A DNA stretch of 64,000 nucleotides from the NCBI RefSeq assembly GCF_004000605.1, contig NZ_CP018911.1, forward strand, positions 310,001 through 374,000. Direction: 5' to 3'. Below the pieces are notes generated by a model, which was given only the letters and a program-made list of their open reading frames with translations, did not search any database and had not been told where the DNA came from. Every line of letters starts with the position of its first letter. Positions within the stretch are counted from its first letter, which is position 1. Below, in pieces: positions 1-9,652 of this stretch. Position numbers and translations under genes: made by a program. This stretch comes from Glycocaulis alkaliphilus. Lineage in GTDB: Bacteria > Pseudomonadota > Alphaproteobacteria > Caulobacterales > Maricaulaceae.

Positions 1-243
1 GGCGATCTGGTTTCCGGTCCGCGGGTCATCAATGCCGAGACCAGAGAGCGCATGCGCGAGGTGCTGCGCGACATCCAGACAGGCAGCTTTGCCCGCGACT
101 GGGTGCTGGAAAATCAGGCAGGCAAGCCGCGCTATGCAGCTCTCCTGCGCGAGGATCTCGACCAGCCGATCGAGCACACCGGCGAGCGCCTGCGTGCGCG
201 CATGGGCTGGCTGCAGCCCGGCGCGAATGCCGGTCAGGCGTAG
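1..243 (+). CDS. ilvC: Ketol-acid reductoisomerase, C-terminal fragment
   Basis: This is the last 80 codons of a gene that begins before the window; frame 1 is open from base 1 to the TAG at 241. The translation (start GDLVSGPRVI, then ETRERMREVLRDIQTGSFA and DWVLEN) matches the C-terminal helical domain of class I ketol-acid reductoisomerase, which converts acetolactate to dihydroxyisovalerate with NADPH. The gene for acetolactate synthase starts 18 bases downstream on the same strand, which supports the call. Catalytic residues lie outside the window. The alternative longer reading in another frame (32-265) is a shadow. Confidence 0.88.
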   Translation, partial: GDLVSGPRVINAETRERMREVLRDIQTGSFARDWVLENQAGKPRYAALLREDLDQPIEHTGERLRARMGWLQPGANAGQA

Positions 244-261
244 AAGGCAGGGAACCGGATC

Positions 262-1959
262 ATGACGCCCGCATCGCCCCCCAAACTGGATACAAGGCCG
301 GACACGCGTTCGGGTGCGCAGCTGGTCATCGACGCGCTGGAGCATCAGGGTGTGAGCCATGTCTTCGGCTATCCGGGCGGCGCGATCATGCCGGTCTATG
401 ACGCGCTGACGGCCTCCAGCCTGAAGCATATTCTGGTCCGCCACGAACAGGCCGCAGCGCTCGCCGCTGATGCCTGGGCGCGGGTGACAGGCAAGCCTGG
501 CGTGTGTCTGGCCACCTCTGGCCCAGGAGCGACCAATCTCGTCACCGGGCTGGCCAATGCCTTCATGGATTGCGTGCCCATGGTGGCCATCACGGGTCAG
601 GTGGCGACCCCTCTGATGGGCACTGACGCCTTTCAGGAGATCGACACTTTCGGCCTCACCCTGCCGGTCGTGAAGCATTCCTGGCTGGTGCGCGATGCGG
701 CGGACATCCCTGACGTTTTTGCTGAGGCTTTCCACTTTGCCAGATCGGGCAGGCCCGGCCCGGTTCTGATTGATCTTCCCAAGGACGTAACGCAGGCAAA
801 CGGCATTTCCCCCCGTTCGTTGGCCTGCCGGACGGCGGCGCGGGCCGTGTTTCCCCTGGATGCGAAGGCGCTCGCTGCTGCGGACCGTCTGATCGCTTCG
901 GCCCGCCGCCCCGTCCTCTATTTCGGCGGCGGCATTGCGCTGGGCAGGGCCGAGGACGCGTTGCGCGCCTTCTTCCAGCGGTCGCGCATTCCTGCCGTGG
1001 CCACGCTGAAGGGCCTGGGCGCGCTACCCACCGACTGGCCGGGCTTTCTCGGCATGCTGGGCATGCACGGCACGCGGGCTGCCAACATGGCGGTGCATGA
1101 CAGCGATCTGCTGATCTGTGTCGGTGCGCGCTTTGATGACCGGGCCACCGGCCGGCTGGACACGTTCGCCGCCAATGCCCGCGTTGTGCATATCGATGGC
1201 GATGCAGCGGAAATCTCCAAGCTGCGTGAGGCAGATGTGGCACTGGCGGGTGATGTTGCTGCAATCCTCTCCGCCCTGTCTGGCCAGACAGGGCCGATTG
1301 ATGGCTGGCGGCGCACCTGCGAGGAGAATGCCGGGCGCTGGGCCTTCCGCTATGACGCGCCGGGTTCGGGCGTCTATGCGCCTGCCTTGCTCAAACAGAT
1401 CTCCGAAGCCGCCGGGGACAAGTTCATCGCCACCTGCGATGTTGGCCAGCACCAGATGTGGGTGGCCCAGCATTGCCGCTTCTCACGGCCGCAAGCCCAT
1501 CTGACCAGTGCCGGGCTCGGCACGATGGGCTATGGCCTGCCAGCAGGTATAGGCGCGGCTCTGGCCGAGCCGGACGCGACGGTTGTCACCATCAGCGGTG
1601 ACGGCTCCATCATGATGAATATTCAGGAGCTGGCGACCCTGCGCCGCTATCGCATCCCGCTGAAAATCGTCCTTATCGACAACGCCCAGCTCGGCATGGT
1701 CCGTCAGTGGCAGGAGCTGTTCTACGAGGAGAATTTCTCCGAGGTCGATCTCTGGGATAATCCCGACTTTGCCGAGCTCGCACGAGCCTTCGGCATCGAG
1801 GCGTTCACGCTGGACCGCCGGGCCGATGTGCCGGGCGCCGTGGAGCGTCTTCTGTCCACGCGCGGGCCGGTCCTGTGCCATGTGCGCATCGACCCGCGTG
1901 AAAATGTCTGGCCGCTTGTGCCGCCGGGCAAAGCCAATTCCGACATGATGGAGGCCTGA
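262..1959 (+). CDS. ilvB: Acetolactate synthase large subunit
   Basis: 565 residues, the usual length for biosynthetic acetohydroxyacid synthase catalytic subunits. It condenses two pyruvates, or pyruvate plus 2-oxobutyrate, in valine/leucine/isoleucine synthesis. Three thiamine-enzyme domains are visible. The N-terminal domain carries the TPP-activating Glu62 in VRHEQAA. A central nucleotide-fold domain follows. The C-terminal domain has the TPP/Mg motif beginning GDG at residues 446-448 (GDGSIMMNIQEL) and ending near VLIDN. The ATG at 262 leaves a short N-terminal extension before the conserved SGAQLVIDAL start. It sits between ilvC and a small ACT-domain subunit, so the three form one transcription unit. 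Confidence 0.95.
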   Translation: MTPASPPKLDTRPDTRSGAQLVIDALEHQGVSHVFGYPGGAIMPVYDALTASSLKHILVRHEQAAALAADAWARVTGKPGVCLATSGPGATNLVTGLANAFMDCVPMVAITGQVATPLMGTDAFQEIDTFGLTLPVVKHSWLVRDAADIPDVFAEAFHFARSGRPGPVLIDLPKDVTQANGISPRSLACRTAARAVFPLDAKALAAADRLIASARRPVLYFGGGIALGRAEDALRAFFQRSRIPAVATLKGLGALPTDWPGFLGMLGMHGTRAANMAVHDSDLLICVGARFDDRATGRLDTFAANARVVHIDGDAAEISKLREADVALAGDVAAILSALSGQTGPIDGWRRTCEENAGRWAFRYDAPGSGVYAPALLKQISEAAGDKFIATCDVGQHQMWVAQHCRFSRPQAHLTSAGLGTMGYGLPAGIGAALAEPDATVVTISGDGSIMMNIQELATLRRYRIPLKIVLIDNAQLGMVRQWQELFYEENFSEVDLWDNPDFAELARAFGIEAFTLDRRADVPGAVERLLSTRGPVLCHVRIDPRENVWPLVPPGKANSDMMEA

Positions 1960-1962
1960 GCC

Positions 1963-2223
1963 ATGACCACACAGATCGATATCGATTTCCTGCCCGCCGA
2001 AGGGGCCGTGGTGCGTCTCATCGGCCTTGTAGAGCGCCGGGGCTATGAGCTGGACGCCATGAGCTATGCGCCTGCCAGCACGACGCACAGGCTGACCATG
2101 ACGGTGCGGCCGCGCCCCGGTCCGCGCCGGATTGAAACCCTGAAGGCGCAGATCGCACGCATGTATGGCGTGACCTCTGTCAGTGAGCGGATGGGTTCAC
2201 CCAGACTGGAAGCTGCATCATGA
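1963..2223 (+). CDS. ilvM: Short ACT-domain acetolactate synthase small subunit
   Basis: 86 residues, starting 3 bases after the large-subunit stop. The sequence has one ACT-like beta-alpha-beta pattern (VVRLIGLVERRGYELDAMSY, then TTHRLTMTVRP). Position and size fit the regulatory small subunit of acetolactate synthase. At 86 residues it resembles the short IlvM type rather than the usual 160-180-residue IlvH/IlvN, which carry an extra C-terminal domain. Its stop overlaps the leuA start as ATGA, so translation of the two is probably coupled. The exact symbol is less certain than the role; ilvN would also be defensible. Confidence 0.8.
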   Translation: MTTQIDIDFLPAEGAVVRLIGLVERRGYELDAMSYAPASTTHRLTMTVRPRPGPRRIETLKAQIARMYGVTSVSERMGSPRLEAAS

Positions 2224-3821
2224 CCCGGCAGATCACCGTATTCGATACGACCTTGCGCGATGGCGAGCAGGCGCCTGGCTTCTCCATGACCGAGGCGGGC
2301 AAGCTGTCCATGGCCAGAGCGCTGGCCGCCCTGAAAGTTGATGTGATCGAGGCGGGCTTTGCTGCTGCGTCACCCGGCGATGCCAGGGCGATTGCCCGCA
2401 TCGCCGCCGAGATTGAAGGCCCGCGCATCTGCTCGCTGGCGCGGGCGTCGAAAGCCGACATCGATGCAGCGGCAGCGGCTCTGAAGGCCGCGCCGAAAAA
2501 GCGCATCCATGTCTTCCTCGGCACCAGCCCGATCCACAGGGAATTCAAGCTGAAAATGACCCCGGCGGAAATACTCTCCGCCATCTCCGACATGGTCGCC
2601 CATGCCCGCACCTATTGCGATAATGTGGAATTTTCCGCCGAAGACGCGATCCGTACGGAGCCCGGCTTTCTGGTTGAGGCCCTGTCTACGGCTGCTGCTG
2701 CGGGGGCCAGCACGCTGAACGTGCCCGATACGGTTGGCTATGCCACGCCGGACGAGATTTTCGAACTGTTCCGCATGCTGGGAAAAAAGGTCAGCCGGAA
2801 TGACGATGTGATCTTCTCGGCCCATTGTCACAATGATCTGGGTCTGGCGGTTGCCAATTCTCTGGCGGCGATCCGCGGAGGGGCGCGTCAGGTGGAGTGT
2901 ACCGTTAACGGTATTGGCGAGCGGGCCGGCAATGCTGCGCTGGAAGATATTGTCATGGCGATCCGTACACGGCGCGATGCTACGGGCGTCGCCACCGGCA
3001 TCGAGACCCGCGAGATCATGAATGCCAGCCGCACTTTGTCGCGCATCACCTCAACCCTGCCGCCGCGCAACAAGGCGATTGTAGGGGCTAATGCTTTCGC
3101 CCACGAGGCCGGTATTCACCAGCACGGCATGCTGATGAACCGTGAAACCTACGAGATCATGAAGCCGGAAGATGTCGGCTGGCCATCCAGCTCGCTGGTC
3201 CTTGGCAAGCACTCTGGCAAGCACGCCCTGGCCGCGAAGGCTGCCGAACTGGGCTTCAAGCTGGATGATGAGGCCTTCGCGCGTGCCTTCGCCGAATTCA
3301 AGCGCGTGGCCGACGAGATCGGTACCGTCGATACGGCGCGTCTGGCCGCCATTCTGTCGCGCAGTGAAGGCGCGTCCGACGACGAGCTGTGGGAGCTCTC
3401 GAGGGTCGAGATCCGCGCTCCTCTGGCCTCCAATGCCGAGCCGGTGGCGCGTGTGGAACTCAACCATCCCCGCCGGGGGCGTGTGACAGATGTCGCTGCA
3501 GCGCCTGGCGCCATGGACGCGGCTTTTCTCGCCGTCAGCCATATCATCGGTATCGAGGGCAGCGTCGACTCCATCGACATGCGCTACATCGCGGCCGAGG
3601 CTGACGAGGCTGGCAAGGCAGGGCAGGCCGCCGACGTGCTGATCGACATGACTGTGTCGAGCTGCGGTGAAAGCTTTACCGGCCGCGCGCGCAACCGCGA
3701 TATCCTGCCGGCCTGTGTTGGCGCGTATATAGACGCGTTGTGCAATGCCAGCGCCGTCGCCCGCCATCGTGCGGGCAGCGGCCCCGATCATCCAGCGGCC
3801 AATGGTGTCGCAGCAGAATAG
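2220..3821 (+). CDS. leuA: 2-isopropylmalate synthase
   Basis: 533 residues. It catalyses the first committed step of leucine synthesis, acetyl-CoA plus 2-oxoisovalerate to 2-isopropylmalate. The N-terminal TIM barrel opens with FDTTLRDGEQAPGFS at about residue 8, which carries the metal-binding Asp and catalytic Arg. The metal-binding HxH motif is in SAHCHNDLGLA. The sequence NAFAHEAGIHQHG is also typical of the family. The C-terminal ~130 residues form the leucine-sensing dimer domain (ending DILPACVGAYIDAL), so feedback inhibition is expected. The last ~20 residues are a variable tail. The ATG at 2220 overlaps the previous stop. Confidence 0.95.
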   Translation: MTRQITVFDTTLRDGEQAPGFSMTEAGKLSMARALAALKVDVIEAGFAAASPGDARAIARIAAEIEGPRICSLARASKADIDAAAAALKAAPKKRIHVFLGTSPIHREFKLKMTPAEILSAISDMVAHARTYCDNVEFSAEDAIRTEPGFLVEALSTAAAAGASTLNVPDTVGYATPDEIFELFRMLGKKVSRNDDVIFSAHCHNDLGLAVANSLAAIRGGARQVECTVNGIGERAGNAALEDIVMAIRTRRDATGVATGIETREIMNASRTLSRITSTLPPRNKAIVGANAFAHEAGIHQHGMLMNRETYEIMKPEDVGWPSSSLVLGKHSGKHALAAKAAELGFKLDDEAFARAFAEFKRVADEIGTVDTARLAAILSRSEGASDDELWELSRVEIRAPLASNAEPVARVELNHPRRGRVTDVAAAPGAMDAAFLAVSHIIGIEGSVDSIDMRYIAAEADEAGKAGQAADVLIDMTVSSCGESFTGRARNRDILPACVGAYIDALCNASAVARHRAGSGPDHPAANGVAAE

Positions 3822-3831
3822 GAATACGCCG

Positions 3832-4806
3832 ATGAGCATTCAGGAAGTCGAACATATCTGGCACAATGGCCAGCTTATACGCTGGCAGGACGCCAAGGTG
3901 CATGTGCTCACCCACGCCCTGCACTATGGCACCTCGCTGTTTGAGGGTATCCGCGTCTACGACACGCCGGACGGGCCGAAGGGTTTCCGCGTGCATGACC
4001 ACATGCAGCGCCTGGTGGATTCGGCGAAGATTTACGGCATCGAGCTGGACTATGACGCTGAAGCGCTGACCAAAGCCTGTCTGGATACGGTGGCCGCCAA
4101 TAATTTGCGTTCGGCCTATATCCGTCCCGTGGCGTTCCTGGGCTATGGTTCAATCGGTGTTGCACCGCTGACCCTGCCGCCGGTCGAGATTTACATGGCC
4201 GCCTTCCCCTGGGGTGCATATTTGGGAGACGAGGGCCGCACCAAGGGCGTGGATGTCTGCGTCTCCTCCTGGAACCGCCTTGCGCCCAATACGGCCCCGA
4301 CCGGCGCCAAGGCCGGCGGCAACTACCTTTCCAGCTTCCTCATCTCGCGCGAAGCGAAGTTGAACGGTTTTGCCGAAGGCATTGGTCTTGATACCGAAGG
4401 CCGCCTCTCTGAAGGCGCGGGCGAGAACATTTTTGCGGTTAAAGATGGCCGCATCCTCACCCCGCCGGCGGCCTCATCCATCCTGCAGGGCATTACCCGT
4501 GACAGCATCATCAAGCTGGCAAAGGCCGAAGGCATTGAAGTCGTCGAGCAGGCTTTGCCGCGCGAGATTCTCTACCTCGCCGACGAGATTTTCTTCACCG
4601 GCACAGCGGTGGAGCTGACGCCGGTGCGCTCGGTCGACCGCAAGCCCACCCGTGCAGGCGGCCCCGGCGAGATCACCAAGTGCCTGCAGGACCGCTTCTT
4701 CGGCCTGTTCGAGGGGCGCACGCCCGACCGCTGGAACTGGCTGGAGCCGGTTCCCGCCACCACTACTGACAAGGAAGCCGGAAATGGAACGCGCATCGCC
4801 GTCTGA
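3832..4806 (+). CDS. ilvE: Branched-chain amino acid aminotransferase
   Basis: 324 residues from the ATG at 3832, 10 bases after leuA. The frame is open further upstream to 3745, but that part overlaps leuA and does not look like this family. Start [21 protein letters not shown] is typical of fold-type IV PLP aminotransferases. The motif [13 protein letters not shown] is a family signature. The PLP lysine is in [11 protein letters not shown], followed by the EGAGENIF cofactor loop. The enzyme makes valine, leucine and isoleucine from their 2-oxo acids using glutamate. Its 3' end overlaps leuC by 23 bases, so it is embedded in the leu operon. Confidence 0.94.
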   Translation: MSIQEVEHIWHNGQLIRWQDAKVHVLTHALHYGTSLFEGIRVYDTPDGPKGFRVHDHMQRLVDSAKIYGIELDYDAEALTKACLDTVAANNLRSAYIRPVAFLGYGSIGVAPLTLPPVEIYMAAFPWGAYLGDEGRTKGVDVCVSSWNRLAPNTAPTGAKAGGNYLSSFLISREAKLNGFAEGIGLDTEGRLSEGAGENIFAVKDGRILTPPAASSILQGITRDSIIKLAKAEGIEVVEQALPREILYLADEIFFTGTAVELTPVRSVDRKPTRAGGPGEITKCLQDRFFGLFEGRTPDRWNWLEPVPATTTDKEAGNGTRIAV

Positions 4807-6217
4807 ACCGCGCACGCTGTTCGACAAGCTGTGGGACAGTCATATCGTCATGCCGGAAAGCCCTGAGGCACCGGCCATGCTCTATGTTGATCTTCACCTT
4901 GTACACGAGGTGACGAGCCCGCAGGCTTTCGCGATGCTGGACGAGCGGGGGCTGAAGGTGCGTGCGCCGTCACGCACCTACGCCACGCTCGACCATTCCA
5001 CACCCACCACACCGCGCAGGAAAGGGCAGCGTCCGGCCTATATCAGCCCGGCGGCCAAGGCGCAGGTGGAGCGTCTGGAGGAAAACTGTGCCCGCCACGG
5101 CATTCCCCTGGCGGGCTGGGGCAGTTCAGACCGGGGTATTGTCCATGTGATGGGGCCGGAGCTGGGCCTGACCCAGCCCGGCATGACCATTGTCTGTGGT
5201 GACAGCCATACCTCCACTCATGGCGCGTTCGGTGCGCTGGCCTTTGGCATCGGCACCACCGAAGTCGCCCATGTGCTGGCCACGCAGACCGTGCTCCAGC
5301 GCAAGCCGAAGACGATGAAAGTCCATGTCGATGGCCGCCTGCCCTACGGGGTCGGTGCCAAGGATTTGATCCTGGCCATCATCGCAAAGCTCGGCGCGGG
5401 CGGGGCGTCGGGTTACGTCATCGAGTATTGCGGCCCGGCCATCGAGGCGCTCTCCATGGAAGGGCGCATGACGGTCTGCAATATGTCGATCGAGGCGGGC
5501 GCGCGCGCCGGCCTGATCGCGCCTGATGAGGTGACGTTCGCCTGGCTTTCAGGCCGGGAGTACGCGCCCAAGGGTGCGGCCTTTGAGGCGGCTCGCCTGA
5601 AGTGGAAGCAGTTGCGCAGCGATTCCGGTGCCAGCTTTGACCGCGAGGTGCATCTCGATGCCAGCCGTCTCGCCCCCATGGTCACCTGGGGCGCATCCCC
5701 CCACATGGCTGCGCCCGTGGATGCGATGGTTCCGGCGCCCGCAACAGCCGACGATGTCAAAGCGCTCGCATGGATGGGCTTTACCCCCGGCGAAACGCTG
5801 ATGGGCGAGGCGGTCCACACCGTCTTTGTCGGCTCGTGTACCAATGCGCGCCTGTCGGACTTGCGTGAGGCCGCCTTCATCATGGCCGGACGCCATGTGA
5901 AGCCCGGCGTGCGCATGCTGGTTGTTCCCGGCTCGGAGCGCGTGCGCAAGGCAGCAGAAGCCGAGGGGCTGGATGCGATCTTCCGCACCGCCGGAGCTGA
6001 ATGGCGCGAACCCGGCTGCTCAATGTGCATCGCCATGAATGGCGATAGCGGCAGGCCGGGGGAGCTGGTCGTCTCGACCTCCAACCGCAACTTTGCCGGC
6101 CGTCAGGGCCCCGGCGTGCGCACGGTGCTGGCAAGCCCCGCCACCGCCGCTGCGGCGGCTGTCGCCGGTGCGATTACCGATCCGCGAAAGATGATGGAGA
6201 TGTGTGGTGCAGCGTGA
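4784..6217 (+). CDS. leuC: 3-isopropylmalate dehydratase large subunit
   Basis: 477 residues from the ATG at 4784, where the protein begins [20 protein letters not shown]. The frame is open from 4652, but that part lies inside ilvE. With LeuD it isomerises 2- to 3-isopropylmalate using a 4Fe-4S cluster. The three cluster cysteines are visible: C352 in VGSCTNAR, and C412 and C415 in GCSMCIAMN. Substrate-binding motifs [12 protein letters not shown] and [11 protein letters not shown] are present. The length is normal for the bacterial LeuC family (about 470). It overlaps ilvE by 23 bases upstream and leuD by 14 bases downstream. Confidence 0.96.
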   Translation: MERASPSEPRTLFDKLWDSHIVMPESPEAPAMLYVDLHLVHEVTSPQAFAMLDERGLKVRAPSRTYATLDHSTPTTPRRKGQRPAYISPAAKAQVERLEENCARHGIPLAGWGSSDRGIVHVMGPELGLTQPGMTIVCGDSHTSTHGAFGALAFGIGTTEVAHVLATQTVLQRKPKTMKVHVDGRLPYGVGAKDLILAIIAKLGAGGASGYVIEYCGPAIEALSMEGRMTVCNMSIEAGARAGLIAPDEVTFAWLSGREYAPKGAAFEAARLKWKQLRSDSGASFDREVHLDASRLAPMVTWGASPHMAAPVDAMVPAPATADDVKALAWMGFTPGETLMGEAVHTVFVGSCTNARLSDLREAAFIMAGRHVKPGVRMLVVPGSERVRKAAEAEGLDAIFRTAGAEWREPGCSMCIAMNGDSGRPGELVVSTSNRNFAGRQGPGVRTVLASPATAAAAAVAGAITDPRKMMEMCGAA

Positions 6218-6785
6218 ACCCATAACCGAAATCCGCTCGCGCAGCTTTGCCTTGCAAGAGCACAATATCGATACCGACCAGATCATCCCGGCCCGCTTCC
6301 TGACCACCACAGAGCGCGGCGCGCTGGCCGATGCCTGCTTTCGCGACTGGCGCTTCGACGGGGCGGGAAAGCCTACCGATCACCCGCTGAACGCGGTTGA
6401 GACCGAGACCCATTCCGTTCTCATCGCGGGCGATAATTTCGGCTGTGGCTCCTCGCGCGAGCACGCGCCCTGGGCCTTGCGTGACTTTGGCGTGCGCGCC
6501 GTCATCACCACGCGCGCGGGCGATATCTTCAAGGCCAATGCGGCCAATAACGGGCTGGTCGTGGCCGAGATTGATGCCGAGGCGCATGCAGCACTACTGG
6601 AGCGGACAGGCGAGGAAGTGACTGTAAGCCTTGCCGATATGAGCGTCACCAGCGGCAATGTGCGGGCTGGTTTCACACTGGAGCCATTTGCCCGCACCTG
6701 CCTCATTGAAGGCCATGACGCGCTCGGCTTCCTCCTGGCGCGCGAGGATGCCATTACCCGCTTCGAGCAGGCCAGCGCGGCCTGA
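6204..6785 (+). CDS. leuD: 3-isopropylmalate dehydratase small subunit
   Basis: 193 residues, starting at a GTG at 6204 that overlaps the end of leuC by 14 bases; a second GTG follows immediately. The protein has the swivel-domain signatures [13 protein letters not shown] and [14 protein letters not shown] of LeuD and length close to the family norm (about 200). It pairs with LeuC to form isopropylmalate isomerase. leuB, the next enzyme of the pathway, is not in this window. A strong hairpin follows the stop at 6834-6858, so the amino acid operon probably ends here. Confidence 0.95.
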   Translation: MVQREPITEIRSRSFALQEHNIDTDQIIPARFLTTTERGALADACFRDWRFDGAGKPTDHPLNAVETETHSVLIAGDNFGCGSSREHAPWALRDFGVRAVITTRAGDIFKANAANNGLVVAEIDAEAHAALLERTGEEVTVSLADMSVTSGNVRAGFTLEPFARTCLIEGHDALGFLLAREDAITRFEQASAA

Positions 6786-6833
6786 GACCGGCGCTGCCCG
6801 TCAGGGCTTTGCCAGAAACGCTGGAGCCTAGTA

Positions 6834-6858
6834 GAAGCGGCGGTTCATCCGCCGCTTC
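6834..6858 (+). terminator. Hairpin between leuD and leuS
   Basis: A perfect 10-bp stem (6834-6843 with 6849-6858, loop TTCAT) lies 48 bases after the leuD stop. It is followed by GCCTGTTTTC, a short U run, so it can act as a moderate intrinsic terminator. It ends 28 bases before the chosen leuS start and could instead attenuate readthrough into leuS. Confidence 0.6.
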
Positions 6859-6886
6859 GCCTGTTTTCAAGGAAGGTTGCCTGCCC

Positions 6887-9577
6887 GTGTCCGACACTTA
6901 TGATTTCACCGCGATTGAAACCAAATGGCGCCAGCTCTGGGCTGAGCGGGACACGTATCGCACGCCGGACCCCAAGCCCGGCGATCAGACCTTTTTCGTG
7001 CTCGACATGTTTCCCTATCCGTCGGGCGCAGGCCTGCATGTCGGCCATCCTGTGGGCTATCTCGCGACCGATATCGTGGCGCGCTACAAGCGCATGGCGG
7101 GCTTCAACGTGCTCCACCCGATGGGCTGGGACAGTTTCGGCCTGCCCGCCGAACAGCACGCGATAAAGACCGGCGAACACCCGGAAGTTTCCACCACCAA
7201 GAATATCAAGACCTTCCGCCGCCAGATGGATCTGCTGGGTCTGGGCTATGACTGGAATCGCGAGATCACCACGTCTAAGCCGGACTATTATAAATGGACG
7301 CAGTTCATCTTCGTACAGATGTACGAGGCCTGGTTCGACAAGCAAGCGAACAAGGCCCGTCCTATTCGCGAACTGCCCATCCCCGATGATGTGAAGGCCG
7401 CTGGCAAGCTCGCCATCCAGGACTATCAGGACAAGCACCGGCTGGTCTATTTCGACGATGCGCTGGTCAACTGGTGTGAGGCGCTGGGCACCATCCTCTC
7501 CAATGAAGAGGTGTTTGACGGCAAGTCCGAGCAGGGTTTTGACGTGGTGCGCGTGCCGATCCGCCAGGTGAAGATGCGCATTACGGCCTATACGGAGCGT
7601 CTTCTGGCAGGGCTTGAGGGGCTCGACTGGCCAGAAGGCATCAAGGACAGCCAGCGCAACTGGATCGGCCGGTCTGAAGGGGCCGAAATCCGCTTTGCGA
7701 TTGATGGCGCGGACCAGAGCGTTACCACGTTTACGACGCGCGCCGATACGCTCGCGGGCGTGACCTTCCTCGCACTCGCGCCGGAGCATCCGCTGGTGGC
7801 AAGTCTGGTGCCTGCAAGCCATCGCGCGGAGGTGGACGCCTATTGCGAGGCGGCGGCCCGCAAGTCCGATCTCGACCGCACGGTGGATGCCGAGAAGACA
7901 GGCGTGCCTTCAGGTCTCATCGCCATCAATCCGGTGTCCGGCGCCAAAGTGCAGATCTTCGTCGCCGACTATGTGCTGCCTGATTACGGCACCGGCGCAG
8001 TGATGGGCGTGCCGGCCCATGATGAGCGCGATTTTGCCTTTGCGAAGAAGTATGGCCTGCCAGTCTTCCCCGTTATTGATCCGGGCGCGGACACCCCTGA
8101 GCGCGACGCCGTGCTGAAGGGCGAAGCCTGCTGGACCGAAGACGGCATCATGCTGGATCCGCCCGCCGGGACCGAAGCCGGGCTCTATCAGGCTGGCCAG
8201 CGTTGGCGCGATGCGCGCGAGGCGGTCGCCGACTTCCTTGAAACCCGTGGCCTCGGCAAGCGGGTTGTCAGCTATAATCTGCGCGACTGGATTTTCTCCC
8301 GCCAGCGCTATTGGGGCGAGCCGATCCCGATCATTCACTGGGAAGATGGCACGCGCACCAGCCTTGATGTGTCAGAGTTGCCGCTGACCCTGCCCCATGT
8401 CGATGACTACAAGCCGACGAGCTATGACGCGCCGGCTCTTGCGCGCGCGGCTGGCTGGGTGGAGGTGACCGATCCCAAGACCGGCATGAAGGGGCGGCGC
8501 GAGCTGAATACCATGCCGCAATGGGCCGGCTCGTGCTGGTATCCGCTGCGTTTCATGGACCCGAAGAACGCTGATGCGCCGGTTGATCCGTCTAAGGAGA
8601 GAGCGTGGGGGCCGGTTGATCTCTATGTGGGCGGCGCCGAGCATGCGACGCTGCACCTGCTCTATGCGCGCTTCTGGTATCTGGCCTTGCACGATCTCGG
8701 CGTCATTTCGACGGCCGAACCGTTCAGCAAGCTTGTCAATCAGGGCATGCTCACCTCGTTTGCCTACCAGAATACGCGCGGCGTGATCTTGCCCGTGGAC
8801 GAGGTTGAGGAGCGCGGCGAGGGCGAGTTTGTCCACGTGCCGACAGGTGACCGGGTTGAACGCATTGGCGCGAAGATGTCGAAATCCTTGCGCAATGTGG
8901 TGACGCCAGACGATGTGGTAGCGCAATACGGATCGGATGCGTTCCGCGTCTGCCTGATGTTCATGGGGCCTGTGGAGGGCGGGCGCGTCTGGGAGACCGA
9001 GAAGGCGGCCGCCTCGCTGAAGTTCCTGCGCCGCGTCTGGAATTACGCCCTGTCCGGTATTGCCAGCCCGGCCGATGCGGAAAGCTCAGCTGTCACTATC
9101 GCCACCGGCAAGCTGGTCGAGGCGGTGACGGAGGATCTGGAGAATCTGCGCCTCAACACCGCCATTGCCGAGCTGATGAAATTCCTCAATGCGGTAGAGG
9201 GTCAGCCTGTCACCAGGGACGGACTTTTGACCTTCCTGCGTGTGCTGGCCCCCTTCGCCCCGCACATGGCCGAGGAGCTGTGGGAACGTGCCGGACAAAA
9301 GGGCAGTGTCTTCCATGCGGACTGGCCAAAGGCTGATGCCGACATGCTGCGCGCTGCGGTCGAAACAATCGAGATCGTGGTGCAGGAGGGCGGCAAGAAG
9401 CGCGGATCTGTGCAGCTTGCTCCGCAGGCGGATGATAAGCTGGTGAGGGATGCGTCCATCGCCATGCTGAAGGAGACGGGCCGCGATGTCGCAGGGCTCG
9501 ATCCGGCCCGCATCATCGTTGTGCGCGACAAGAAAACCGGCTGGGTGCGGCTGGTGAACATACCAAAGGTGGGATAG
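6887..9577 (+). CDS. leuS: Leucyl-tRNA synthetase
   Basis: 896 residues from a GTG at 6887 (protein VSDTYDFTAIETKWRQLW). An upstream ATG at 6809 is in frame but would run through the hairpin, so GTG is preferred; it has AAGG about 12 bases upstream. The class I signature HIGH appears as HVGH at residues 51-54 and the KMSKS loop at residues 663-667. The CP1 editing domain lies between, with the TTRADTLAGVTFLALAPEH segment. The C-terminal anticodon-binding domain and the ending VRLVNIPKVG are intact. Placement right after the leucine biosynthetic operon puts leucine synthesis and tRNA charging side by side. Confidence 0.96.
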   Translation: MSDTYDFTAIETKWRQLWAERDTYRTPDPKPGDQTFFVLDMFPYPSGAGLHVGHPVGYLATDIVARYKRMAGFNVLHPMGWDSFGLPAEQHAIKTGEHPEVSTTKNIKTFRRQMDLLGLGYDWNREITTSKPDYYKWTQFIFVQMYEAWFDKQANKARPIRELPIPDDVKAAGKLAIQDYQDKHRLVYFDDALVNWCEALGTILSNEEVFDGKSEQGFDVVRVPIRQVKMRITAYTERLLAGLEGLDWPEGIKDSQRNWIGRSEGAEIRFAIDGADQSVTTFTTRADTLAGVTFLALAPEHPLVASLVPASHRAEVDAYCEAAARKSDLDRTVDAEKTGVPSGLIAINPVSGAKVQIFVADYVLPDYGTGAVMGVPAHDERDFAFAKKYGLPVFPVIDPGADTPERDAVLKGEACWTEDGIMLDPPAGTEAGLYQAGQRWRDAREAVADFLETRGLGKRVVSYNLRDWIFSRQRYWGEPIPIIHWEDGTRTSLDVSELPLTLPHVDDYKPTSYDAPALARAAGWVEVTDPKTGMKGRRELNTMPQWAGSCWYPLRFMDPKNADAPVDPSKERAWGPVDLYVGGAEHATLHLLYARFWYLALHDLGVISTAEPFSKLVNQGMLTSFAYQNTRGVILPVDEVEERGEGEFVHVPTGDRVERIGAKMSKSLRNVVTPDDVVAQYGSDAFRVCLMFMGPVEGGRVWETEKAAASLKFLRRVWNYALSGIASPADAESSAVTIATGKLVEAVTEDLENLRLNTAIAELMKFLNAVEGQPVTRDGLLTFLRVLAPFAPHMAEELWERAGQKGSVFHADWPKADADMLRAAVETIEIVVQEGGKKRGSVQLAPQADDKLVRDASIAMLKETGRDVAGLDPARIIVVRDKKTGWVRLVNIPKVG

Positions 9578-9613
9578 CACCATAACCTGCTTGCAGGTCC
9601 TCAAACACAGGCT

Positions 9614-9649
9614 ACCCTCTCCGGTAAAGATGCAAATATCGGGGAGGGT
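9614..9649 (+). promoter_or_regulatory. Hairpin that may mask the esterase ribosome-binding site
   Basis: ACCCTCTCC at 9614-9622 can pair with GGGGAGGGT at 9641-9649 with a single mismatch across an 18-base loop. The right arm is the Shine-Dalgarno sequence of the esterase that starts at 9653. There is no U run, so this is not a terminator. Translational control is an inference. Confidence 0.35.
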
Positions 9650-9652
9650 TTC

